Origin: Bacteroidales bacterium
Lineage (GTDB): Bacteria > Bacteroidota > Bacteroidia > Bacteroidales > UBA3824
Direction of reading: 5' to 3'
Assembly (NCBI GenBank): GCA_016293845.1
Contig: JAEDDH010000031.1
Location: 1 to 30,087, forward strand
DNA: 30,087 nt
Shown here: piece after piece, positions 23,577 through 30,087 of the stretch
Layout of the letters: each line of letters opens with the position of its first letter
How positions within the stretch are numbered: the stretch's first letter is position 1
The notes under the pieces: model-generated
Database searches by the model: none
Told to the model about the DNA's origin: nothing
What the model saw: the letters and a program-made list of their open reading frames with translations, nothing else
Translations under genes and position numbers: made by a program

Positions 23577-26288
23577 TTATTTACTAAACTTCCACCAATC
23601 CAACCTTACTTCGCCATTAGCCTTTTGGAATGTGATGTAGAGGTCGTGGATGCCTTTTGCGCCGGTGATTTTGCTGGTGAAGGCTTTGTATTTTTCTACG
23701 TTGCCGGTAGATTTTACCAAAACTTTGCCGATTTCAGGACCGTTGGGCGAATCTATGCGGAGCGAAATTTCTACTGTGCCAGTGGAGGCGGCGGTTATCG
23801 AGAATGTGGATGCGCCGTTGGCAAAATCTACACCGCGAACTCGGATGTATTCGCCATCGTTGAGGTCGTAGACATACATATTGCGTTTGCCGGTTGAGTA
23901 GGGCATTTTTTCTACCACGCCGGTGTTTTCGATTCCGATTTTGGCAGTTTTGAGACCGTAACCCCACGCCATTGTTTCGGCTTCAACACGTGCAAAGGGG
24001 TTGAGTGGTTTCACCTGTTTGAGAGGCTCTTGGTCGAGCCAGTAGGGCACTTCCTCAATGCTTCCGTCGGGATTGTAGTGCATTTCGCCAACGGTTACCG
24101 AGCGGCGTTCGTGATGTTCCCAAAGATCGATGTGCATAAGGTCGTAGTTTTGTCCAAAAATGTAGGTTTTGCCCTTAAAATCAGCAATTCCGGGATGATT
24201 GCCACGGTCGCGCTGTGTGGGACGCATTATGTAGCCCGAACTTTTCCAAGGTCCTGTGGGTTTATCGCTCATTGCATAGCCCAAACCCTCTGGGCAACAG
24301 GTAGATGCAAATCCGAGATAGTATTTTGAACCGCGACGGTAAAACCAAGGTCCTTCTTGATAATTTTCGATGTGAGGAAGACGTACCACGCTGTCTTTCA
24401 ACGAAATCATATCGTTGTTGAGTCGTGCGTAAAAAGTATGAGGATTGCCCCAATACATATACGCCTGACCGTCGTTGTCGGTGAATACTGAGGGGTCGAT
24501 GTCGTACCAATTGCTCTGATCCCAAACGAGGGGCTTGCCGAGCGGGTCTTTGAATGGTCCGTAGGGTGAATCTGCCACCAAAACGCCAATTCCGTGACCG
24601 TGCAGAGGTGCGTAGAGATAGTATTTGCCGTTGCGCTCCACCACTTGGATAGCCCATCCGCCATTGTCGCGACTACGCCACGAGAAATCTTTCAACGATG
24701 CCACTGCGCCGTGCTCTGTCCAGTTTACCATATCGGTGGTGGAATAGAGCAGCCAATCGTACATAAAAAATCCTGCCGAACTTTTTTCGTTGGGGTCGAC
24801 GATGTGCTCGGGCGATGCGTCGTGCGAACAGAAAAGGAACAAAGTGTCGCCAATTACGAGCGGCGAAGGGTCGGCGGTGTATTTGGTTTGAAAAGCGGGC
24901 ATATTGCACTGTTCGATTCCGCGCATCTGCCACCAATCGAGGTTGAATAGTTCGGGACCTTTTCGTCCGGTAAACACAAAATAAACATCGTGAACGCCCT
25001 CAGCCTTGCCCACGCAGTCAACAGCAAAGGTCTTGAAATTTTCCCAACCGCCTGTGCCGTCGATTTGCAATGCTGCCACAAGAGTGCCACGAATGCTGTC
25101 GAGACGAACTTCGATTTTTCCGCCACGCAATCCACTTGCCGCCGACGCGCTAAACACACGGGGAAAGTTTTTGCCAAAGTCTACATTTTGCAGTTTGATG
25201 TAATCGCCATTGTGAATGTTACTTACATAAACGCCCTGTTTGTCGTTTTGGTAGGTTTTTACTCCTTTGGAAAAAGCCATTGTTTCGGCTTGAATTATTC
25301 TAAACGGATTAAAAGTGGCAATGGGTTTTACACCCTCGTCGGTGGGCATAATTTTGGGGAACGAACCGTCGGAATTGTATTTAAACTCCTCAACAGCAAT
25401 GCTTCTGCCAAATCCTCCGCCTCCGGGAAGTTTGCCCGTGTGATAGAAGAAATACGAATGACCTTTGTAGTCGATAACGCCGCAATGGTTTGTAAACGAG
25501 CCTGTTTCGCACAATGGCATAATTTCGCCGGCATATTTCCAACCTGATGTAATTTTGTCGCTTACCGAATACGAAATATGTTCAGGAACGCCTCCCGCAG
25601 CGTAGAGCAACTGATATTTGCCGTTTCGCTTGGTGAGCCAAGGTCCTTCCACATAGCAGTCTTTGTATTTTTTTGTAGAATCGCGCTGCGACATTTGGGG
25701 TGCTCCAAAAGCCTCCTCGGTCATATCCAACTGTCCGAGACCGCCGCTGTAAGAAATCATATCTTCGTTGAGTTTCAGGTAGTAACATTGCGGATTTCCC
25801 CACATAAGCCAAGCCTGATTGTCGTCGTCGATAAAAACTGTGGGGTCGATGTGATCCCAACTTCCGTTTTCAAAAAGGGGTTTGCCAATGGCGTCTTTAA
25901 AACCCGAAGTAGGATTGTCGGACACTGCCACACCTATTGCCATTCCGCCCGAAATTTTAGAATGAGCGCAAATGTACCAATAGAATTTTCCGTTTCGGTA
26001 GATGGTTTGCGAAGCCCAAGCGCGGTCGTCGGCCCACGAAAAAGTTTCAAGGGCAAGGGGCGAACCATGGTCGGTGTAGTTTACCATATCGGTGGTGGAA
26101 TACACGCGCCATTCTTGCATCCAAAAAAAATCGGCATTGTCCTCATCGTGACCAGTGTAAACGTAGAGGGTGTCGTTGTGAACCATTGGCGCAGGGTCGG
26201 ATGTAAACCACGTTTGCACCACAGGATTTTGGGCGGATAAGCCAGCCGCCGTCAACATTGATGTAATCAATAATAAGTGTCTTTTCAT
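23577..26288 (-). CDS. Secreted tandem GH43-CBM6-GH43-CBM6 glycosidase
   Basis: A 903-aa secreted enzyme (signal peptide to about residue 19, GLSAQ) carrying two complete GH43 catalytic domains, each followed by a CBM6 carbohydrate-binding module. Domain 1 (about 21-325) has D31, D148 in HIDPT and E214 in VEGPW; domain 2 (about 465-760) has D473 in TADPSP, D598 in DIDPS and E645 in QEGPW, so both look active. The CBM6 modules start at IIQAETMAFSKG (about 331) and VEAETMAWGYG (about 768) and end in LDWWQM and LDWWKF. The halves are clearly related, indicating an internal duplication, but have diverged enough to suggest different specificities, such as xylosidase versus arabinofuranosidase on arabinoxylan. 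It is divergent from the next GH43 gene and shares a 94 bp promoter region with it. A terminator lies 20 bp after its stop. Confidence 0.9.
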   Translation of the reverse strand: MKRHLLLITSMLTAAGLSAQNPVVQTWFTSDPAPMVHNDTLYVYTGHDEDNADFFWMQEWRVYSTTDMVNYTDHGSPLALETFSWADDRAWASQTIYRNGKFYWYICAHSKISGGMAIGVAVSDNPTSGFKDAIGKPLFENGSWDHIDPTVFIDDDNQAWLMWGNPQCYYLKLNEDMISYSGGLGQLDMTEEAFGAPQMSQRDSTKKYKDCYVEGPWLTKRNGKYQLLYAAGGVPEHISYSVSDKITSGWKYAGEIMPLCETGSFTNHCGVIDYKGHSYFFYHTGKLPGGGGFGRSIAVEEFKYNSDGSFPKIMPTDEGVKPIATFNPFRIIQAETMAFSKGVKTYQNDKQGVYVSNIHNGDYIKLQNVDFGKNFPRVFSASAASGLRGGKIEVRLDSIRGTLVAALQIDGTGGWENFKTFAVDCVGKAEGVHDVYFVFTGRKGPELFNLDWWQMRGIEQCNMPAFQTKYTADPSPLVIGDTLFLFCSHDASPEHIVDPNEKSSAGFFMYDWLLYSTTDMVNWTEHGAVASLKDFSWRSRDNGGWAIQVVERNGKYYLYAPLHGHGIGVLVADSPYGPFKDPLGKPLVWDQSNWYDIDPSVFTDNDGQAYMYWGNPHTFYARLNNDMISLKDSVVRLPHIENYQEGPWFYRRGSKYYLGFASTCCPEGLGYAMSDKPTGPWKSSGYIMRPTQRDRGNHPGIADFKGKTYIFGQNYDLMHIDLWEHHERRSVTVGEMHYNPDGSIEEVPYWLDQEPLKQVKPLNPFARVEAETMAWGYGLKTAKIGIENTGVVEKMPYSTGKRNMYVYDLNDGEYIRVRGVDFANGASTFSITAASTGTVEISLRIDSPNGPEIGKVLVKSTGNVEKYKAFTSKITGAKGIHDLYITFQKANGEVRLDWWKFSK

Positions 26289-26382
26289 AGAGTATTATTT
26301 TTAAAAAAATTCGGTGTAAAAATAGTGTTTATTTTACACTTTATTACTATCTTTACCCCATAAATTTTTATTTTGATTTAAT
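26289..26382. promoter_or_regulatory. Shared divergent promoter region with inverted repeat
   Basis: Two -7-like elements face apart: TATTTTTA on the minus strand (26317-26324) for the tandem GH43, and TATCTTTA on the plus strand (26348-26355) for the next GH43. An inverted repeat GTGTAAAA (26314-26321) / TTTTACAC (26332-26339) with a 10 bp centre overlaps the minus-strand element. Its position suits an operator acting on both genes, but no matching -33 boxes are evident. Confidence 0.4.
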
Positions 26383-28422
26383 ATGAAGAGAATTTTTTTA
26401 AGCATTGCAACATTTTGTGCCCTCACAGCAGCGGCGCAAAACCCCTATCTGCCTCTGTGGGAGCATCTTCCCGATGGCGAACCCCGTGTGTTTGAAGACC
26501 CCGACAATCCGGGAAAATACCGCGCATACATAATTGGTTCGCACGATACCCGCTACACCGACTATTGTGGCAACGACATCCGTATGTGGAGCGCTCCCGT
26601 TGAAAATCTTGCCGATTGGCGCGATGAAGGTCCGATTTTTTCGTACTATGTAAACGGACAATGGGATACTATGTTTGCCCCTGATCTTGTGGAAGTTAAC
26701 GACCGCGAAACTGGCAAACGCACCTATTATCTCTATCCCCATTCGCGTGGCTGGCGACGCGTGCCTATGGTGTGCAAAAGCGATCGTCCCGATGGACCTT
26801 TTACGCCCATCAACCTTACCCCCGACGGAAGTGCTTGTGTGGATGGTTCGCTAATTGATTTTGACCCCTCGGTATTTATCGAGCCTATCAACGACAAAAA
26901 AGACAAAGACTACAAAAAAGGATTCCGCGCATACGTTTTTTATGGTTTTCAACATTCAACTGCCTGTGAATTAGACCAAAACACTATGTATTCGCAGCGT
27001 CCCGGCACTTCGCTTATCGACCCGTTTATACCCGCAAGCACTCGCGACGGAAAACTCCTCGACAAACCCGGTTCGGAATACAAAGCACTTTACAAAGGTC
27101 AAAACCCATTGGATTTCAATTTCTTTGAAGCATCGTCGATACGTCAGGTTGGCAACAAATATGTGATGGTTTTTTCGGGATACAGCGGCACAGAATACGG
27201 CTTGGGCGCAACTAATTCGGCTCTGCGCTATGCTTACGGCGATTCTCCGTTAGGTCCTTGGCGTTCGGGCGGAGTTTTGGTAGATTCGCGCGGAATTGTG
27301 CTCAACGAAGACGGCTCTGCTCTCACCGAAACCAACGCTGCACACAACACTCACGGCTCTATTCAAGAAATCAACGGTCAGTGGTATGTGTTTTACCATC
27401 GTCCTCCCCGCGGTTTTGGATACGCCCGTCAGCCTATGGTGGCTCCTGTAAAAATCACTTGGGACAAAAAATCTGTTGCCGACGGTGGTACGGTAAACAT
27501 CACCGCTTACGACCCCTATGCACCTAATAATGAATGGACAGCAAAGGCTACAAACGGCAAAGAGTACACCGGCGCAGAGGTTACAAGCGAAGGTTTTCAG
27601 ATTTTTGGACTTCCACCTTATAAATATTACTCTGCCGGACTTGCCTGCTATATGAGCAACAACAATTGGATGCAAGATAATCACGATGTTTGGAACAATT
27701 CGATGGATATTGTGGGCATTACCAACAAAGGCGTTGTAGGTTTCAAATATTTTGGCTTTGGCGGATTAACATCTGATACCAAGGGAGTTAAAGCATTTGC
27801 CGGAATCAAAAAAGGCGAAGGTGCCACGCTCAATATCAACCTTTCGTCGCAAGGTCACGGAGCATTCAAAATCCACGTTATGCTCGACGGTCCATACGCC
27901 AACTCCACTTGGAAAGGCAAAGAAATCGGCGTGATAGAAGTGCCTGCCGACGCTTCAAAATCGCCCAAAGTATATTCTATAAAAGTTCCTCAGGTAGAAG
28001 GACTTACTGGTAAACACGCCATCTATCTTGTAGCAGAAGGACCCGATTTGGAAGAACCCAAACCACGCAATCCGTGGGAACGCCGTAAATCAAACAAACC
28101 ATACGGACTTTTTGACCTTCACGGCATAGGCTTTACCAAAGGCAACGAAACCATTGACATTCCGCAAGTTCCGCAAATCACCATCACTGCCGACGGCAAA
28201 GCGCTCACTATTCCCTCTCAACCGATTTTCTTTACCAATTTCAACGGTTACTACGAATGTAATCATTATCAGGTATATGGACCAATCACTGATAAATCAA
28301 ACCTCAGTGTTGATTCCGACATCAAATCTGGAATGAAAATCTCAATCAGCAAAATCACCGACGGTCGCGCCACCATCCGCGCCGAATACAACGGCAAAGA
28401 AAAGGTATTTTTGATCAACTAA
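26383..28422 (+). CDS. Secreted GH43-type glycosidase with C-terminal beta-domain
   Basis: Enzyme of 679 aa with a signal peptide (ending TAAAQ) and a GH43-like propeller. Candidate catalytic residues are D39 in FEDPDNP, D161 in DFDPSVF and E249 in FEASSIRQ. The motif wording differs from the other two GH43 proteins here, so it belongs to another subfamily with a different linkage or substrate. Residues after about 390 form a long beta-rich part. One section (about 405-580) resembles a CBM6-like sandwich (YYSAGLACYMSNNNW, then FKYFGFGG and GLFDLHGIGF), and the end (about 590-679) is an extra domain that I do not recognise. It is divergent from the tandem GH43 gene, which suggests joint control. 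A strong terminator follows. Confidence 0.85.
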   Translation: MKRIFLSIATFCALTAAAQNPYLPLWEHLPDGEPRVFEDPDNPGKYRAYIIGSHDTRYTDYCGNDIRMWSAPVENLADWRDEGPIFSYYVNGQWDTMFAPDLVEVNDRETGKRTYYLYPHSRGWRRVPMVCKSDRPDGPFTPINLTPDGSACVDGSLIDFDPSVFIEPINDKKDKDYKKGFRAYVFYGFQHSTACELDQNTMYSQRPGTSLIDPFIPASTRDGKLLDKPGSEYKALYKGQNPLDFNFFEASSIRQVGNKYVMVFSGYSGTEYGLGATNSALRYAYGDSPLGPWRSGGVLVDSRGIVLNEDGSALTETNAAHNTHGSIQEINGQWYVFYHRPPRGFGYARQPMVAPVKITWDKKSVADGGTVNITAYDPYAPNNEWTAKATNGKEYTGAEVTSEGFQIFGLPPYKYYSAGLACYMSNNNWMQDNHDVWNNSMDIVGITNKGVVGFKYFGFGGLTSDTKGVKAFAGIKKGEGATLNINLSSQGHGAFKIHVMLDGPYANSTWKGKEIGVIEVPADASKSPKVYSIKVPQVEGLTGKHAIYLVAEGPDLEEPKPRNPWERRKSNKPYGLFDLHGIGFTKGNETIDIPQVPQITITADGKALTIPSQPIFFTNFNGYYECNHYQVYGPITDKSNLSVDSDIKSGMKISISKITDGRATIRAEYNGKEKVFLIN

Positions 28423-28442
28423 TACATTGTAAAATTTTTATT

Positions 28443-28484
28443 TTCACCGGGTTAATGAGGAATATTAATCCGGTGAAGTTTTTT
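28443..28484 (+). terminator. Rho-independent terminator
   Basis: TTCACCGGGTTAAT (28443-28456) and ATTAATCCGGTGAA (28464-28477) form a 14 bp stem with one G-U pair and a 7-base loop, then G and six T. It ends the third GH43 gene. Confidence 0.88.
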
Positions 28485-28518
28485 GAGCACCAATCGGAAA
28501 GTGCATATTTAGTTGATT

Positions 28519-29170
28519 ATGAAAAAAAATATCAAAATCAACTTTGTAAACTGTAAATTCAAAGGCTTTTATAATGGAGGACCATACAACGACCACAAAC
28601 TATCGTTCAATTTTGAATACTGCACTTTTGCCGGCGGAGTAAAAGAAATTAATATCTCGCTAAACCACTGCAAGATAGGCAGGTTTATCAGCGACGCTAT
28701 GAATCCGTAGTAAAATTTCACCTGCCTCAATACCTACGTCAGTTTCCATCATTCCATTTCGACGGCTACAAAGATGAATGTAACGCCTTCATAATGTTTC
28801 AGTTAGAGTTTGGCGATGCTAACAATTGATCGTACACCAACCTATATTGCAACGGCGGCGGCAAATGGTATCCGCTCTACTTAACCAACGGCAAAGGTGG
28901 TACCTCTTTTTCGCAAAAAAAACTTGTGATGAAAAACGTTAAAGTTTCCGACAATTTTGGAACAATTTTCTATCCCACAACTTACGACCAAAATGCTAAG
29001 GTATAGAATGTTGACCATTTTTCCGACCTATACATTTCATCGGTTTTTGCAGCAGATGGCAAGTTGCACATCATTTTATGCCATTTGACCTCGACTGTCC
29101 CATCGACCTTACCACAGGAAACATAATGTGTTTTGATAGAGAAAAAATGATATTGGAAGTAAAGATCTGA
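28519..29170 (+). pseudogene. Decayed gene, possibly a right-handed beta-helix protein
   Basis: Coding-like sequence runs through three frames. Frame one starts at ATG 28519 (MKKNIKINFVNCKFKGFYNG, later LNHCKIGRFISDAMNP) and stops at 28710. A second frame continues with FHFDGYKDECNAFIMFQLEF, LYCNGGGKWYPLYLTNGKGG and KKLVMKNVKVSDNFGTIFYP, but is cut by TGA at 28827 and TAG at 29004. The third frame gives PFDLDCPIDLTTGNIMCFD and ends at 29170. The alternating short strands with N and C residues (NFVNCKF, FNFEYCTF, SLNHCKI) suggest a parallel beta-helix, as in pectate-lyase-like proteins, though this is weak. With at least two frameshifts and two stops it cannot be expressed intact. Fold assignment is tentative. 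Confidence 0.6.
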
Positions 29171-29172
29171 AA

Positions 29173-29709
29173 ATGAATTGATTTGTAATTATCTTTATTC
29201 TTTTAATGTCGATGGCTTCGTGCTTTTCTTCAATAGATGAGGACGACTGTGTAGGCGTATATATTCATAAACATAGTATGGACGGTAGTTTTTTGCATTA
29301 TTGCAACGACACCTCATCAAATAAATATAAATATATGGGTTTCTGGTGCGAATTTATGCACAACAAAGGAGCGAATACATATATGGATTAATGGAGTTTT
29401 CTCCCAGATTATCCTCAACCATTATCTATTGATCATACTCATGTAAATGTTTGTTCATCCGGAATGTATTTGAACCCAGATGTCAACGATTATTTTGAGC
29501 GTATCGACACTATCGAAGCCATTGAATTAGGTATTTTGCCAGAGGAGTGTTCCCGCGATTTAAAATTAGAACCGTTACAAATAATACCTGAGGTACAAGA
29601 TTATTTACAAAGGCTCCCCGACGAAACCTACAAGGCAGTTTACCACAAATATAGTAACTATAAGACAAGAACGGAAAGAGAACAGGAAATTAACCGATTA
29701 TTTCATTAG
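29173..29709 (+). pseudogene. Decayed lipoprotein gene with two in-frame stops
   Basis: One frame holds an apparent lipoprotein of about 178 codons: MN, stop, FVIIFILLMSMASC (signal peptide and lipobox SMASC), an acidic DEDDCVGVY start of the mature part, then ANTYMD, stop, WSFLPDYPQPL and a C-terminal half ending EREQEINRLFH. The stops are TGA at 29179 and TAA at 29389. The frame is otherwise uninterrupted and protein-like on both sides, so the damage looks recent. The family is not recognised. A restart at ATG 29206 or 29464 would lack either the signal sequence or most of the protein. It follows the preceding pseudogene by two bases. Confidence 0.6.
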
Positions 29710-29714
29710 GCTAT

Positions 29715-29963
29715 GTGATTAGCAAATCTGAAAAAAAAGATTGGCCTTCTACAAAGAAAAAATGGGGAATAATACTGGTAGGAATCAACAATAAAATGTT
29801 TACAGCATATTATATAAAACGTAACAACGAAGCTTACTTTGATGTTTTTCGAAAAAAGGAAATAGGAGATACTGTAATAATGAAAGTTTCAGAAAGATAT
29901 CCTGATCTGAACCGTGTTAGCAATTGGCATTCATCTCACGAGGAAATCGAGAAATATAAATAA
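29715..29963 (+). CDS. Small hypothetical protein (82 aa)
   Basis: Begins with GTG 5 bp after the stop of the decayed lipoprotein gene and encodes a basic, soluble 82-residue protein (KKDWPSTKKKWGIILVGINN start, SNWHSSHEEIEKYK end). I do not recognise it. The frame is open seven codons further upstream but has no ATG there, so the product may itself be the tail of a longer broken gene. It has no promoter of its own that I can see and lies in a stretch where both upstream genes are dead, so expression is doubtful. Confidence 0.4.
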   Translation: MISKSEKKDWPSTKKKWGIILVGINNKMFTAYYIKRNNEAYFDVFRKKEIGDTVIMKVSERYPDLNRVSNWHSSHEEIEKYK

Positions 29964-29981
29964 TATACCATTCCTATTTTT

Positions 29982-30011
29982 TTGCGAATCCAAAAAATAA
30001 TCCTAAATTTG
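29982..30011 (+). promoter_or_regulatory. Bacteroidetes-type promoter of the last gene
   Basis: TTG (29982-29984), 19 bp, then TAAATTTG (30004-30011) followed by CAGA. This is a complete -33/-7 match, 24 bases before the ATG at 30036. Confidence 0.6.
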
Positions 30012-30035
30012 CAGAGAACACTAAAACCAAGAGTT

Positions 30036-30087
30036 ATGAGCGACTTCATTGATTACGGCAACAGCGATTTTAGGCGGGTTATCAATA
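30036..30087 (+). CDS. Start of a probable AAA-ATPase-like protein (partial)
   Basis: Only 17 codons are inside the window: MSDFIDYGNSDFRRVIN. The YGNSDFRR wording is typical of the start of the large Bacteroidales family of predicted AAA-ATPases with a C-terminal PD-(D/E)xK nuclease domain, where a YVDKT-type motif soon follows. These proteins are numerous and of unknown function. The good promoter directly upstream supports this as a real start. The identification rests on a very short sequence. Confidence 0.5.
   Translation, partial: MSDFIDYGNSDFRRVIN

Noticed and set aside
28827..29006. TGA/TAG readthrough or selenocysteine recoding
   Set aside because: All three stop codons occur together with frameshifts, no SECIS-like hairpin was noticed, and other genes in the window use TAA/TGA/TAG as ordinary ends.
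1..30087. CRISPR arrays, rRNA, tRNA or riboswitches
   Set aside because: No regularly spaced repeats, cloverleaf-like CCA-ended sequences or known riboswitch cores were recognised by eye in the intergenic regions.

Overview
The window reads as a chromosomal segment of a plant-fibre-degrading Bacteroidales bacterium (Prevotella-like, gut or rumen type). The evidence is the gene families present (a propeller-type hybrid regulator, secreted GH43/GH97/GH31/GH5 hydrolases with Sec or lipoprotein signals, a FISUMP remnant, a YGNSDF-type AAA-ATPase start) and the promoters, several of which fit the Bacteroidetes -33 TTG / -7 TAnnTTTG pattern with 19-20 bp between. No rRNA, tRNA, CRISPR array, transposase or integrase was seen.

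Layout. (1) 1-13757 is a carbohydrate-utilisation region. It holds an unusual one-piece regulator (186-3482), a GH43 (3636-5006), a GH97 lipoprotein (5176-7041), a two-esterase fusion on the minus strand (7120-9069), a small GNAT acetyltransferase (9166-9735), a GH31 with a PA14-like insert (9741-12122, minus), a decayed FISUMP fragment (12211-12534, minus) and a GH5 lipoprotein (12648-13757). (2) 13823-23511 is a defence-like island between two near-identical terminator-containing direct repeats. It carries a PLD-nuclease/SNF2-helicase fusion, a large Eco57I-type adenine methyltransferase, a TcmP / three-Cys-motif (DUF5131) gene pair, a short DprA/Smf-like protein and a broken AlbA_2 (Schlafen-type) gene. 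(3) 23577-28422 is a second carbohydrate block: a GH43-CBM6-GH43-CBM6 polypeptide (minus) divergent from a third GH43 gene. (4) 28519-30087 is a decaying zone with two pseudogenes carrying several in-frame stops, a small orphan ORF and the start of a probable AAA-ATPase gene that runs off the window.

How the genes fit together. The hydrolases and esterases would together remove arabinose or xylose, alpha-galactose, alpha-xylose and acetyl/feruloyl decorations and cut a beta-glucan-type backbone, so xyloglucan and/or arabinoxylan side-chain processing is the likely job. No SusC/SusD pair lies in the window, so this is either part of a larger locus or a SusCD-less enzyme cluster. The regulator has the sensor, receiver and AraC domains of a hybrid two-component system but no histidine kinase. 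In the island, the PLD-helicase and methyltransferase are separated by 35 bp and preceded by a good promoter. They look like a restriction-modification pair resembling a stripped-down DISARM class 1 set. The methyltransferase has an AT-rich block just after its NPPY motif that looks like a swapped target-recognition domain.

Most interesting for follow-up: the PLD-SNF2/methyltransferase operon with the linked TcmP-DUF5131 pair, the repeats and glycosidase-tail remnant that bracket the island, and the kinase-less hybrid regulator. All functional statements are from reading the sequence; no database search was run.
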